Assembly: GCF_910592395.1 (NCBI RefSeq)
Contig: NC_088311.1
Coordinates: 2,422,501-2,486,500, forward strand
Direction of reading: 5' to 3'
From: Lineus longissimus
Taxonomy: Eukaryota > Nemertea > Pilidiophora > Heteronemertea > Lineidae
DNA length: 64,000 bases
How positions within the stretch are numbered: position 1 is the stretch's first letter; each line of letters starts with the position of its first letter. The translations under genes were made by a program, and so were the position numbers. Under the pieces are notes generated by a model that was not told the DNA's origin, made no database searches, and was given only the letters and a program-made list of their open reading frames with translations. Shown here one piece after another: positions 35,040 through 49,483 of the stretch.

Positions 35040-38000
35040 CTACTGCTTGTCACGAGAACTGATGTGTCAAATTAGGCCAATGAAGATCTCCACATTCAAT
35101 CCATGCAACTATGTTCCAACTTCATTCACAGGCTGAAAGGGTTAACGAAACCATTATCACAAAATGATAGAAAAAACCTAAAACTGTTATATTTGGTTAT
35201 ATTTGACATTTATTTGAGATAGATTAGAAGCAGATGATGTTGTCTGTAAATACACTTATGAGCAAACAATCTCGATCTCAATTTAGTCTCATTAATTGGA
35301 CTATCTCATAGATTCAGTGATTAAATTGCTATTAGCCTTTTTCTTCATGGGTTAATGATACAGAAGATTCAAGGCTGGAGAAAAAATCGCCCGAACTTGC
35401 CTTGGCTGTTCTTTGAGCCACTTATGAGCAGGGGTTTGATTAATCCAAGAGAAAATGATGTGGAATTGAATTACCAGGTATAATTACACTTGAATTCCAA
35501 AGTTTGCAATTGTGATTTTTTAGAAACTGAGTTAGAAATGTTACAAAAGAAATTAGCTGGAAGAAGGTTCTCAAAATGGAGAAAGCGCATTAATTTTTTT
35601 CTCAATTCCCAATGTTTGCATGTTGTAGATTGTTAAGTGAGAAACGTGCCTCATTACTTTAAGCAAGAATTCCATGCAATGAAGATCACGTTGATGCCTA
35701 TTTCGACGAAGTTGACAACATCATCCGTTTCTGATCAGTCAAGACCTCTCACACCCAGCCATGTTGAAGGAAGATCCAGCAAAGGTTAACCACTCTAAGC
35801 AGACAGACAGCATTTCAGTTGAAATGTTCTTTTCATTGCGATTTCGACAATGATAAAACTGAAGTGTTCTGCTTTGTTCGTGGAGAAAGTCAAGATGTCT
35901 AACATTTTCAAATATGCAATGTGAAGAAATTTCATGAAAAATAACTCCATGGAACATCGCATTTACCTGTTTTACCTGTAATTGTATCCTTCCCATGTTT
36001 TGTTTAGTCGCCAACATAGACTTTTTGAAATACCATTATTAGAAGGTGAAGGTAGCCTTGGAGATTATAGCATAGGCCTAGGTATGGGGAAAGGCCTAGC
36101 ATGTTTGTAGCAGCATGTGCAATTGTCTGCTGAAGATAACAAAAATATTCTTTTGATAGGATAATAGTTCTACCTGTCAAGTTCACTTAACCCTCACCAC
36201 TGCAGTAGAAATACTTTGCTGTATCCTAAACCTGATATCACGGTCATCAAATGAACAAGCAAAGCTGGGTGGTAAAAACAAGTGTTTTGGGTTTATTGGC
36301 TGATAACAACTGCGGTAAAGGTGCTGGTGATTTCTCAAAACACTGTGTTTGCCAAAATTGGGCAGAGCAACCAAAAACAACTGATTTGAAATGAAACATT
36401 GGCAGATATTCCTACCCGTTTTAGGCTTTTCTTGCATGGATTGTCAATCACTCATGAAAGGCACTTCAAAGATACCAACATGTCACAAGAAATACAATGA
36501 CAATGACTTCTTCCTACATCAGATATGAGTTCCTTCATATGAAACCCCGAAGAACAAAGCAGAACTTGAGACACAACAAAATATGCTGAAAGTGTTCAAA
36601 TTTCATTTTGAAAAGAAACACTCTTTGTTCATAGCCCAAGGGTTGTGGAAGTCAAGCATTAAACAAGGAATTTCACAAAAGCCCCTCTTTCATCTTGTCA
36701 CAATAAAGCATTATCTCCAATAAAAACATGCTTCAGATCAGCATCACGCCTTGAATAAAACTAAACCAATTAACATCCCCATCAAAGCATCATTTAAATT
36801 TTCCAGTTGAATTTTATCAGTTTTCTCTGCAGGCGTAAAACAACCACAAAACATTAAGACAAGAGGTTCGGAGCTGTGGGGTAGGACACATGGCCGTAAT
36901 CGAACACCTGAAACTGATATCAATGTTCACGGTTTCCACCCCAAGGGCTGAAAAGGACCAATTAAACGATTCCTCCTTCATTGGCATCGCACTGGGTCCA
37001 GGTGAACCAAATAGCTACAATTTAGACCCCTCAGCCCAAGGGGGCAGCAGCGCATGTTTCTTTTGTGTTGCAGGGATTTCAAGGGTTGCTGTGCTGGTGA
37101 ACATTTGCCTGGCTTCATTTAATTGGTTTGTCTTCGCAAAGGGTGACATTTTGTTTAAAATCTGATAATCAAGAAGGAGTGTCTTTTCTAAGAATGATGA
37201 TAGCAGGGAGTCTTTTGACTTGGAACTGATGAAGATGGTCACAGAAAAGTGACTATGTGGCAAAGGACTAATTGTCTAACTGAAACATTCCCAGGGGAGA
37301 CAAAGGGTCGAAGTCAGGTTATCCATCTATCAACAAAATGCATTTAGCATACTGAGTCCACCATGCACAATGCAAATATCTTCTCCACCTCTCCACTGAA
37401 GGTAACATTCATACAAGTCTGTGGATCAAGGGTCCAATTCTAAAATACATGCATATAGTGTCATCAATGTCTACATTCTTCTACCGTAAACCATTTTTCA
37501 TACTATCTTTCTGTTGCATACTCAAAGTATACAACTTTTTACCCCAAATAAGGGTGTAGTCTCCCTGAGAATACATCAGCAGGAGCAGAACTGCAGAAGG
37601 GATGGACATACCTGCAACCCCCTGGTTTCGTTGCCCCCCCCCCCCCCAGGCCATTTTGAGGATCAATACAGAACTCAATCGATCCTAGGGGCCTTAACAG
37701 GAATCTCACTAATCAAATATATCCCTCCAGCACATCTACATTCCAATTTTATAAACTTGAAATCAATGATTTCAAAGAATGACCTTTTTAAAATTTTATT
37801 TGAAATAAAGTAACTTTTCATCAGATCGAATCCGCAGCTCATCTAGCATTTGTCTAGTACATAATTAAAAAAATCTTTAGTCAATTCACTTTGATATATG
37901 AATCAAAGTCACAGAGTGTTCTTTTTGAAAGTCTTTTATGAACTGAGAAAGATCAATTTTGAATTGGGTACTTACTCTAGATACTTCTAGAAAATTCATG

Positions 38001-38250
38001 AATTTGAAATTGTCAATAGACAATGAAACAGGTAGGAGAATGCATATAGCTTATACTAGCAGTGTATACAATCTGATAGAATTCTCAAGGTTTTCCTCAG
38101 ACATGGAATTCATTCTTAAATACCACTCTAAGGTGCCAAAGGGAGATTTTTTAAAGCTCTCAAATAAGAAAAGATACCATATATGCCTGCAATGGACACC
38201 AGTATGATTAAAAAACTAAGAAAATGAAGTTATTGAGATAGGGTTTTTTG
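35040..38250. other. noncoding stretch
   Basis: A C14 run lies at 37634-37647. A TAGGCCTA copy at 36073 is followed by AGGCCTAGC 18 bases on. The minus and plus frames at 35739-37263 overlap one another and show no coding bias. Confidence 0.35.
37634..37647 (+). repeat. C14 homopolymer
   Basis: Fourteen consecutive C. Confidence 0.85.
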
Positions 38251-38262
38251 TGATAAAAAGCA

Positions 38263-38403
38263 GTCACTATGGCAACAGGTGAACCTAGTTTTGGTGTCTC
38301 AAGTGGACACAGAGTAGGGGCATCATGACAAACACGACAGCAAAGTCAACATGGCGGCGATCGATCCACGATTCATTAAGACGATTCTAGGGCAATGGTG
38401 CTG
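38263..38403 (+). promoter_or_regulatory. possible promoter: near-consensus X-box and YY1-like start
   Basis: GTCACTATGGCAAC (38263-38276) differs from the RFX consensus at one half-site base. About 75 bases downstream, AACATGGCGGCGATC places an ATG (38351) in good context inside a YY1-like motif. The 17-codon frame MAAIDPRFIKTILGQWC ends at TGA unless spliced, and no good donor is visible. A CpG cluster surrounds the start. The promoter call is an inference. Confidence 0.28.
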
Positions 38404-38419
38404 AAATTGCGATATCTCA

Positions 38420-41400
38420 AATTCTAACCAAAGCTATTTTGTGACGAGAAGAAGTGCTCTTATCAAATATGAATTGGTGGAAAATGGGAAGTTTCCATCT
38501 TTAAGACTTCTGGAAAGTTTTCAATAAGTGTCTGACTATTTAGAAATCCTATGGGTTTCAGATTAAATTCGTTTGCATCTTACAAAGTCTAGCACTGCAG
38601 ATTTCTCAAGTGATGATACATTTGACCAAAGCTGTAGTCATAAACAGGAGAATTTCCAATAACTGACCTCATCAGCTGGTAGTAATAACATTGAGGTTAT
38701 GATACATGAAAAACCTTGGTTCTCAGACCTGAGGAGTTAAGATCAAAACCCTTTGATTTTAAACTGTGATGTAACTGGGAAAAGGATACAAAAATGCTTC
38801 ACCTGCAAACTGTCTTTCATGCTTATGCTTCAAGGCATGGAAAAACAGAAGCAGGTAGATTTCATTCCTTGGTTCAGTGATCAGTAAAAGGTTCAGAAGG
38901 TTAGGAGAGAGAGAAATGCTTGATATTTCATTCAAACAGAATGAAACAGGCTCAGATGATGGCAGTTATATCCCTCCAAAACTGTCGAAGACAAAGAAGT
39001 ACACCTGGTGACTACTTACATCGAATAGGGTTTTGATAAGAATCCAATTTTTAAAACCGTTTCTCAACAAAACAAATTATATCCTCATACTGGGTACACT
39101 TGTTGAGGTCCACATCTTGAGAATTCAATCGTTTGTGTTAGAAATCATTTCAAAACACTTTCTTGAAGAGGAGCAAAATCGATAATAAAGAGCCATTAGC
39201 CAAACTCGTTCAAAGCAAATTAAAACAGGCATTATTTTTTCAGCTCTGTCATATTCCAATAGCCGGGAGGAAAATGACCATTTCGAAATGGGTTATATTG
39301 GAATTATGGCAAGGACCTGTTTATCTTTCTTCCATAAATCTGTTTGCAAAGCTCGAATATTAAAACCACGAAAACAAGAAGCAACATGTTTGTCCCAATG
39401 TTTTTACACAAATTATTGAAACCGTGTTGATATGATAATCGGGTGTTTCTCATAAAGCATAGAAGTTAAGTTAAACCAAATGAACTTTTAAACTGAGGGC
39501 AGAATGAATGAATGTAAGGTTTTAAGTGAATTTTGAGTTAACTACACACAATGACTAAGCTTTGCGCATACATAGTCAGCACAGCTAAAATGATGTCACA
39601 TATGCAGCAACAAGGCTTTTATTTTATCATCAGCAATTATCACAATTTAAAGCGATTTTGTGGAATTTAACTAGGTTACTTATTATTCTTCATCAAATGT
39701 ATTTTAAATGCAGGCGTTAAATTGAAACTTATGTCACTATTCACATGTGCCAAGGGTATAATCATTGACAATAATGGGGCAATTTCAAATAATTTCAAAA
39801 TAATTGTCTATAAATGGAATAACAAACCTTGAATTACGTCCTAACTGAAATAAAGGTCAGAACAGTACAAGAACAGAAAAGCCCCAACAAGAAAATGGAA
39901 ACATAGTGAATTTCAGAAAAATCGAAGTCCAACTCACACATAACTATCCAATGATTTGAAAATCTGGTCAGGTGTGAAGCTGACAATGTCATTCCAATGA
40001 AAGAGGTCACTCACCTAAACAACCAATTCCAACACAAAGGTACATGTAAAGGCCATCTTTTCTTTGTGTTTCAACTGATCATTTTTTACTTGTTTTTACC
40101 TGTCTGCAGTCCTTTATTTTACCCAGCCAATTATTTAGGTTGATTAGGCAGATTTTCTAAACTAAATTAATCTAAATCACTCATGTGACATAAGATTTCA
40201 AAACCTTGCTTGTTCCTGGATCAAAATATGTATTTATTGCCTTTTAAATACTTTAATAAACAGTCAAAGTGTTAGCTATTGAGATTTGTGAGCTTTTGTA
40301 CATAGAAATAGAGAAATGAATAAATTAATCAAACAAAGTTGAAAGTGTTAATTCGGCCAATTAATGACACAATCAGGCGTTTTTATAAAAATAAGCAATA
40401 TTTACAAATATAATGTCCACAAGTGTGCAAGTTTACGTTATCAAAACACTCATATTGCCATATATTTATTATAAGAGGATTTGAACAACCTTTACTATGA
40501 ACCCTTCAGTCTGGGATTTGGATGGCTTTGCCAAAGTTCAATTTATTGGTGTAAAAACGCTAGAAGTCATACCACATGCCTCAAGAGCTGCATAGCCAAT
40601 GGTTTCCAATATTCTGTCTATTTTTACACCTTAGGGTTCCCTTTAAGGGTGTACCAAATTGATCCCTTATGAGGCGTAACAGATGGAAGGGTTTATTTTT
40701 ACACCGCCATGATGGTGATGAAAATGGCTTAAAAATCACAAAGAATAGAAAAGCAACAAACCAAAGATGAATTGAAAGAAGAATTGAAAGAAAGTGAAAG
40801 AAGTTCGATTCTTTTGCAGATGTTGGTGACTCAACTTGGAACACACCATAAAATATTCAAAGGAAAAATAAATTCAGAATCAAAACGAATGGACTGTTTG
40901 TTTTCCTCTGAAGCCTTGAGCACTGCCAGCAGAATCTATTCCTTTCTATTTTCATTAGTAATTGAAAATGTGGACTGGCCACAAATAGCCAGTCAGAATT
41001 GGCCGGAATTCAAATGCTTTCAAAACATGCCACGCCATTAAAAATTTATAAAAATTTCTGTCTGGTTGAAAGCGTGCCGGATTAAGAAAATGGACCTGGC
41101 ATATTGTTTCTCAACAGTCAAACGATTTGAGTGATGTAACTAAGACTCGTTATTAAAATGGACGCCATGAATGATTAATTGAATGAAATTAATCAATAGA
41201 TGTTACCCATGGAAAGTGGACACAATCATGGTGGAGTGAAGGCAGTTATGGCAGTGTGGCTGCGTTCTGGCCAGTCCACTTAGCCTGGGATGGTCAAGTA
41301 AAATAATGGATTCTTCGGGGGGGGGGGGGGGGATTTCTAGTCAGTTGATTGAAAATGATACACTGAGAGGTTTAAGGCACATCTTAATGTCTGTTCTCTC

Positions 41401-44400
41401 TTTTAATACAACAGGTACAATATGTGTCTAATTCTAATTCTAAATGTCTGATTCTCCAGTCATCATAAACCAAACTCACACGAGTCAAGCTCCAAAGGTC
41501 TTGCCCCAGTTGCCACCGCAATTTTGACACTTCTCAAATACACAACAAATTACTAAACTAACCAATCAAACTGATTCACAAACTTGCAAAAACAATGGCA
41601 CTCGACTCAACCTAATGACCAACTCTGGTATTATTACGGTAATTTTCATAAAATTTTATTTCCAATTTTCTCATAATCACATTTATTTCCTGTATCAAAG
41701 TTCTCCATATGTCTCTGTAGATAATTACACGTCATTATAATTTTGACCGTGCATGACATATTGTTACTTTAATGCAGTTGTTTACTGGGGGAGAGTTACC
41801 TTTATTTCGCGAATTAGGACCGATAAAACTTTTAACTCATAATGGAGCAACATAAATACGCCCAATGCCTTTCTATGACCAGTTTATCGTCTGATTAAAA
41901 CCATTACCTAGCTTTCCCATGGAGTGAGGTCCATTTCATAATCTGGGAAACAGCCAATTCGACAATACTCAAAATTAATCAAATTTGATATGGCATATTT
42001 ACTGCTCAAGTTATGGTAATGTATTTCCATATTGATAAAATGGCTTGAATCTATCATTGCCACAAGGCATCAGATATCTAGTTTATACTGAAGATCATGT
42101 GTCGAAATACCAACAAAAGCAATGTTAAGTATTTTTTCTTCAGTTACTGTTCATGTTGGGATTTTTGTTACTGGTTCATGCCTATAGTCCCCCTTTAAGA
42201 TTTAAGACCAGTAACCAAGGGTATCTTGATCTTTTAAGGCTTCACGTCGCGACTACAAAACCACCCACACATACAAGTTGATAAAATACCAAGTATGGTA
42301 TAGTCGACTCTTTTTAGCTTATATCTACTGGATGGCAACACATGCATTCGATACTTTAGTTGTATTCAGCAACATTTGCTATCAAACCAGATGTTCACAC
42401 GTTTTTCACTAAAGCATTCTGAAAGATAATTGTCTCAAGATTTCAGATGAATAGGACTTCTCCGAGGCATCGACACTAAACAGTCATCACAGCGACACGT
42501 TGGAACTGATCTTAAACTGCACCAAGATAAACTGTCATGAAAAAGTGTTTTCTCTCAATGTCTCCATTGAGTTGATTGTCCACAGAGGTGATCCCATCCT
42601 GGCACCCCCATCGGGTGGGACACAACTGTTCAATACATTAAATTTCAATGCATTCATCTGAATCTTTAATCAATAGTTGAATTAGAATAAGATATTGTAG
42701 CAGATTAAATCTCCAACTGGTACGAGCGTAGGCCTATTCTTTCATTGGCGTACATCATCGTTAAAGGTGACAACAGCTGGGCTTTAAACACATGATTTGA
42801 ATGGGAATTCATCGACTTCATTTCATAGACTTTTTTCTCGAATATCTCTCTTGAAAGTAAATGGCATCAGACAATGCTGCACGCACAGATTTTCTTTTAG
42901 GTTTTTCACTCAGCATGGCTGCTGTTGAAGTTTTCTCAGTGGGGAGCCCTCAGCTGGAAGAAGTCTGTCACTCCATCATGTCATAAGAGGTCTAGAACAG
43001 GAGAAAATGACCAATATTTCACCAGCATAACAGTCCAATCATGAGTTACCAGGCCTGAAAATGAGATGATGGGGCCTAATGTGAATCTTCTACATGTTCT
43101 ATTTCGGAAAATCTTGAAATTGAACATTTTGAAACGGTATCAAGAACAAACTCCATGCACTTACTTACAAAACGAAATTGAATCAAATCTCTGGACCTCA
43201 AATTGGGAAAAGTAGCAGATATCCATGTGAAACTGTGCCGTACCATGTACCTCCTACCTCCTTCACAGTAGCAAGGTAAATGAATTAACACCACAAGACT
43301 CACCTTTAATCCTATAAGATTACCTGGAGAGATTCCAGTTGGCTGATCAGGCCAGAGATTAGTGTAACAACAGTTACCAATCCTGCTTAGCTGATGCTGC
43401 AAGTCTGAAACTGGCTAAGTTTAATCGGAAATGCAAAACATGTTGTGGTTGCTTGAATTTCAAATTGGAGAAAAAAAGATTGTTACATCATAGAAATCAT
43501 ATCACTGACCTGTTTTTTTCACTAACTTGACTCATCTCATCTCGGATCAAACAAATCTGAGGATCCCAAAACCACTTCACTGCTCAACATGAAAGAGCTA
43601 TGTTGAGCCTTCAAGATTTCAAGAAACGAAACAAGCAGACCTCATATTGCGTAACCCATTGCTCCATCCACGTTACACGAACAGATATTGGGATAATTTT
43701 CCAATGTAGCCAGGCCATAGATATTCCACAACACGGTGTCCACGGAATGTTCCTACTGTAGAGAACAGTTGGAAACAGAACAAAAAGATCATTACCTGCA
43801 CACGAATTCAGAGAACAACAGTGACCACCGGCCACATCATAGATCAATCAGGTCATCAGTCAGCTGCTTCCTCCCTCAAGTCCCAGAATGAAACTGGCAA
43901 ACAACCTCCTTGATTAAAATACATATTCAATAAGGGATTACATAATCCCAACCTTAATTTATGCGGTATTGGCAAAGCCACACAATTATTGAAGTTCGCC
44001 TGGTGTTATTACCAACTACAAACATCAGTTATCTTGGGGTAAATTTCATGTAACTCGGTAACCATAGAAATGCATGTTTGCCAAGTCTTGTCACAGCAAT
44101 GAAGTTAGAGTTATTAGTGTAATAGTAATCATAATTACAAAGGACAAAGGGAGGCCATTACACAAACCTTGTTAAATCTGACATGAGCAAAATATAGTGC
44201 AAATTACATGAATAACCGGATATCAAGCTGGCGTTTGCAGTGGGTTGTTACATAACGAAATGGTCATGAATATTTCAATTTTCAACATGAAGTCTTGCAT
44301 CATAATTGAAGTATGGGAATAATCAATACTTTGACCACAATATAATGTAACTCAGGGATGGAAATGTAACGATTTCCTGAACTGACACCAGACACCAATG

Positions 44401-44830
44401 ACAGATTTCGCCAAATACGTGTTGGAAATTCGTTGCTTTTAAATTTTTTTGGTATTTTTACATCAACACAGCAAATTGAGTGCTAAACATCAACTAGAAA
44501 CTCAAACTTAAACTTCTCCACCAAAGCCTCAACTAACTTCTCTTCACACTGAATATTGATTGGCATGATATTTCCAGGTCATACATTTATTCAACATCTA
44601 TATTACATCATTCTTAAAGTAATTTACCTAATTTTTCAGACCATTAGATACATAGTTCTCAATGTTTATACATTCCATGTACATTTATTCACCTGTGTCA
44701 TATTTACCAAGAGTATCGCAAGAAATAATTGAGTTGGGGAGTTTACGTTATATTCAATAATTTTCAAGCTAATTTTCCACTAATGTAGTCACATGACTGG
44801 GGTGTGCCGCATGAATCAACCCACAAGACG
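38420..44830. other. noncoding stretch
   Basis: Holds a G16 run (41317-41332), a GATTAATT/AATTAATC inverted pair near 41178-41199, and GGTGTAAAAA with two inverted TTTTTACACC partners at about 40548-40704. A minus-strand GTGAGT donor near 40010 has a short open frame, DGLYMYLCVGIGCLG, but no good acceptor. No gene is assigned. Confidence 0.3.
41317..41332 (+). repeat. G16 homopolymer
   Basis: Sixteen consecutive G. Confidence 0.85.
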
Positions 44831-44916
44831 GAATGAGACATTTTGCTTTGGAAAGATTATTGCTGACTAAAATGGAACATTTTCAGCAACTTTCAGGTCA
44901 AAGTCAAAATGTGAAC

Positions 44917-45010
44917 ATGCACTCACTCTTTTGGTCCAATGTTGGTGTTATATGTTTTGTGATGTTAACTTGTTGTGATAGTTCTGTGGTTTTCATGTCA
45001 TATGTGCAAG
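44917..45010 (+). CDS. candidate signal-peptide exon
   Basis: ATG at 44917 opens MHSLFWSNVGVICFVMLTCC then DSSVVFMSYVQ and one base of Gly, followed by donor GTAAAG. The hydrophobic core and small residues resemble a secretory signal peptide, though a second hydrophobic stretch follows. An in-frame upstream ATG exists at 44833. The exit phase (1) matches the entry phase of the 45734 piece. Confidence 0.27.
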
Positions 45011-45733
45011 GTAAAGCCACTTCAGCTGAAATCTTCGTTCAAATTTGGTAAAAAATCATGCTTACAATCAATGATATCGAAAAAGTTGGATTGCCAGTTA
45101 AGAAATGGTAGAACACAGAGATTATAGCCATAACTCCACTTGTTATCATGTTAATGTCACCATCATATCGATAGTGTGGCCCCAATTTACCAAATTTGAG
45201 GAAGTTAAAATGACATAAACATTTACCATTTATCCAACACATTACAATTTTCATAAATTGGAAAATACTGCCGCATGTTTTTCAATCAGTGACTTATGTC
45301 CTGTAATTGAAGTGTATCGTGGGAACTTGGAACAAGTCACTGTTTTTCTATCAACAGATTTCGTGGGAACTTTCAAATATTTCAGAAGTGATGCAATTTT
45401 TCGTCAAGAAAGGCTAAGGTGCCAGCATGAAAGGTGAATCCTTGGTCACTACACCACCAGAACTATCAATTCCTTCGTCAATTTCTGAAATTTCTGACAG
45501 GTTCCCACAGTTTTTGATCATTGATAAAATATAGTAGCGTACATAACAGTTGGCAACATTTGCTTAGGTCATCAGTAAACCACATCAAGTCGTGGCAACA
45601 TCCTCAGTGAACTAACAGCATGCCTATGCAACATATTTGGCAGAACCATGCCATTAACCAACAAGTAATTAAGACTATTATCAATTAGTATTATGAAACA
45701 TTTCTTACAGTTCTACTCATTTCTACATTTCAG

Positions 45734-45773
45734 GCTTTTCTGCTGTTCCATTGTTCTACATGACTTGCGACCG
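45734..45773 (+). CDS. candidate 40-base exon
   Basis: A long pyrimidine-rich acceptor (CTACTCATTTCTACATTTCAG) precedes 40 bases and donor GTAAAA. Joined to the 44917 piece it reads GFSAVPLFYMTCDR. The acceptor is strong; the exon is too short for independent coding evidence. Confidence 0.22.
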
Positions 45774-45779
45774 GTAAAA

Positions 45780-48700
45780 GACAACAAGCATCGATACCAT
45801 CGACAAGTTTTATTGAATATTGTTCACGCAAGTACATCTCTATTTTTCTAAGATGGGGTTGAATCCATAGCTTAAATGTATTGACAAACAGTAAAAAAAT
45901 ACGATTTAAAACAAGATAATTCAAAAGGTAAACTCTAACGAGACAGAATAATTCATCAAATCAATTGTATGAAATTTTCCTATTGTAGTTGTTTATTTTA
46001 CATAGAAAACACCAGAATACAATTTTTTCAGAATACATTTCATTTCTAGAATGATACACAAACAAATGACTGCCATTTTATAGATTTTGATTTGTACATA
46101 ATGCATGAGATGTACACAATAATAGAATTCAATATAAGGATTAGTTTATAATTTGAAGTTATTATAGATTTTGAAATAGCACGCAATCATTGCTTCTGGA
46201 ACATTGTGGAACATGCTCGTTGCCATCACATGTCAATTAATACAAAGTTCATCGATTTAAAAAAACTTGCACGTCAACATCAAAATTTATTAAACAGTCT
46301 TTTATGTGCATTAACATTGTGTAAACGAGAGGGATTTTCATCAGATTCCACTTCAAATAAATACTTTATTTTTAATCCAGACATGAAACATTTGCAATTT
46401 TTTTACGTATGCTTTAATGGCATTCTTCTACTCAGTTTTGTGCAAGTGTCATGCATTACAATTCTATTGAAGTTCCCCCCTGAGGCGAATCCTTGATAAA
46501 ACATCGACAGCGTTACAGTATGAAGTACACAAATTGTAGACAAGGTGAAAAGCAAGGAGATCAGTGGATCATGACGAAAGTGAAAATGGTTCTTTTCTCA
46601 TTTGTTTGTATGCTAAATTTAACCCGCTATGTTCCATGTAATGGCAATGGTATTGTAGCTCTAACATGGCTTCACAAGGAGGAACTACTGCTTGATGGCA
46701 ATGATAAACAAAACTTGGTCTAATCTGACATCAAATTGCTTTAACTAAAATTTATAAAAGCATAAATATATAAATCTGTGGATTGAATCATGACTGCATG
46801 ACAGACATATAAAAGGCTACTTTACAGTTACAAAAGGTTCAGCATGTGAACAAAGCAAACAACACAGGAATACTGTGCCTTTAAATCTTCCCTTCTACAA
46901 GACTCCCCTATCCAAAAATTGCTAAACGATTGCCAACAGACATAATAAGTGAGATTTCTCCATGCCAATGGCCAAAGAATGTCCAAGCTATAATTACCAC
47001 ACATCCCCGCGCAATTTTATCTCCAATGGCCACTGTCAGGGCAGACACATTTATCTGAAATATATGCATTTTATAGGTGCCACCGCCACTGTGACTCAAT
47101 ACTAACAGACGCGCGCTAAAGCCACAGAATAGATTTTGAAAGATCGCCCATAAATAAAATCAAAAATGGCCATTTGGAGTGGTCCGGATGAAATTCGGCC
47201 ATAAACTGGCTAGATCTCTCATATAACATCATCCAATATGACAGGAATAAAAATACAAATGAGTTAGAAACTGCAGAGGGTAACTAAGGTCTGAGTTTTC
47301 TTGGAGGCTGAGCCTGATGAGTTCAAGACAGTGGACACTGAAATTTTAAGCTCCTATCAACCCTTTGCTATGGAAGAATCTTCATCTAAACACAATTATA
47401 AATCCTCAGCTAAAGAATTACCATCATCCCTGTGGGGGCCGTCATTACAAGGACACACTCGCAATCAATATAAAAGATCCCCACCTATTGGAAACAAAAG
47501 AAAGCACCATCATCTTCGATGGGAGAATTAACTGATTTCAATGCTTGATGAATAAAATTGAATGGAATAGCACGACTCTTCACTTCAGTGTAGCAAGCTG
47601 AACGAAATATTAGAACAATAGGCCAAAGTTTACAAAAAAGACTCAAACAGTCAAACAGCAGGACCTCAAGTTGTCCAGCTTGACTTCGAATCAATGGCAG
47701 TGGAGATGTTGAGACAATAGGCAATGATCGGTCAGTGGTGCCCACATGGGGAGGCGATTTGTCACATTTCTAATAATTACCCAATTAATATGCAAATTAA
47801 GCTTAACTTCACTCCCTGCAAGGAGATCTCATTCATCGGTGAATCAATATGAATACCTGGTGTGAAATTAATACAATGGTATTGCTTGAATAAAATTATA
47901 GATCCTGCTTCGAGTCTGACAAAGGCCTACTTTGTAGAGCAACCTCCCCAACCCTTTTTTTGCAATTCACTAAAACTTCTAAAAAAACTCAAAATATTCA
48001 CAAGTTCCTTTATGTGTACTGGCAGAGTAAAAATTCGTTTTCCAACCAAAAAACATTTTCTTACGATTTTTTATTTTGGGAATTGCAAGTTACATTGTAT
48101 TTTGCAAAATCAATGAAAATAAAACTTTGCTAAAAATTTGGAAATTTACAGTACAATATGTTATGAATGACCATGGAAATATGGATGCAAACCTGCAGCA
48201 AGATGACAAATAGCAAATTCTGCTCACGAATGTTTTATTCACCAACTCCAACTGCAGGCTGTTTTTTACAATCATGGCTTAGAACAGCTTGTGGTTACTC
48301 AATTATGAAATTATTAATTTAATTCTGCAAATGATGGAATCAGCTGTGGTCAGTGGTGCAGGACGGGATTTTGTATTACACCAACAGATGAATTTATCAT
48401 TTTAAAAGGCACAGTACTTCCTGAGAACAGAAGGATTCTAAACACAGTGACCCACCTCCAGCTTCAGTGATTACATGCTCATGGTGCAGTTAGGTAACAT
48501 TTTTTTTAAAAAGATGGATTTTTTAAAAACAATTTTACACAATTTCATCAAAAATGACAAATTTTCAACAGCATAGCCCTTAATAAATTACGAAATCCTG
48601 TCACCACAGCTCCCTATCAATGAGTTGAACCAAACATGCCAAAACCAGCTGGTTTGAGTGGGAACGGATGTCAATAGGATTTCATAAGAATGTTTAATGA

Positions 48701-49150
48701 GACCGACCCTCAAACATTGACACAAATGTAAAACAAATACCCAGGCATTCCATCTTTAATTATCTGTAAACTGATTTTTTGCATTCCATTTGCTATTTGT
48801 GATTTACATACTGAATTATCTATGCAAAGTACATATTAACGAAATGACTCATGTGCTGGGCTAAAGTTGTGATGTTTTTAAGAAAAATTGTTAGATGATC
48901 CAACATTGACATGCAGCCTGGTGCATGTGACCTTAACTTTAAAAAGATTAAAACGAAAATTCTGTCTACCATCAAATCACCCATGCAATACAAATTTAAA
49001 AAGCAGCCTGATACTCCAGTAGAAAGTTCCATATTTTTTGCTTTCTGTCATAAAATTTTCTATTTTGGTATTCCTATATATCTTATGAACAACCATCGTT
49101 CATAAACTTAAATACTAACATACTTAAATACTTACAACCGAAAGAGGACA
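45780..49150. other. noncoding stretch
   Basis: AT-rich, with plus frames at 46206-46723 and 47301-47531 that show no recognisable content. Nothing else noted. Confidence 0.35.
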
Positions 49151-49161
49151 AACTCGACAGG

Positions 49162-49284
49162 AGGAAGAAGTAGAGCCCAATTGGAAGACCATAGCCCAAT
49201 AAGGAGACAGTAGCTAATCTTGATTCAGAAGACCATAGCTCAACTAGGAAACCATATCAGAAGGCCACAGCCCAATCAGAAAAA
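49162..49284 (+). repeat. degenerate ~20 bp minisatellite
   Basis: Variants of AAGACCATAGCCCAATAAG recur about five or six times with indels (GAAGACCATAGCCCAAT, GAAGACCATAGCTCAACTAG, GAAGGCCACAGCCCAATCAG). Confidence 0.65.
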
Positions 49285-49461
49285 TATGTTGGAGGCAAAC
49301 TGTAAAGGACAAGGACACCCAGACAAACAAATTTTTCCGATTTTGCGTGCTGTCTCGACCAACCAAAAACAAGCAAGCAGGTAGGTAATCTGATATAATA
49401 TCAGGTAACAATGCATCTCATGAGTAACACAACGGTTCCTCCACTGAAGGTGGATCGAACA

Positions 49462-49483
49462 ACTAGGCCTATGAAGGCCTAGT
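49462..49483. repeat. 9 bp perfect hairpin containing TAGGCCTA
   Basis: ACTAGGCCT and AGGCCTAGT are separated by ATGA. Confidence 0.6.
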
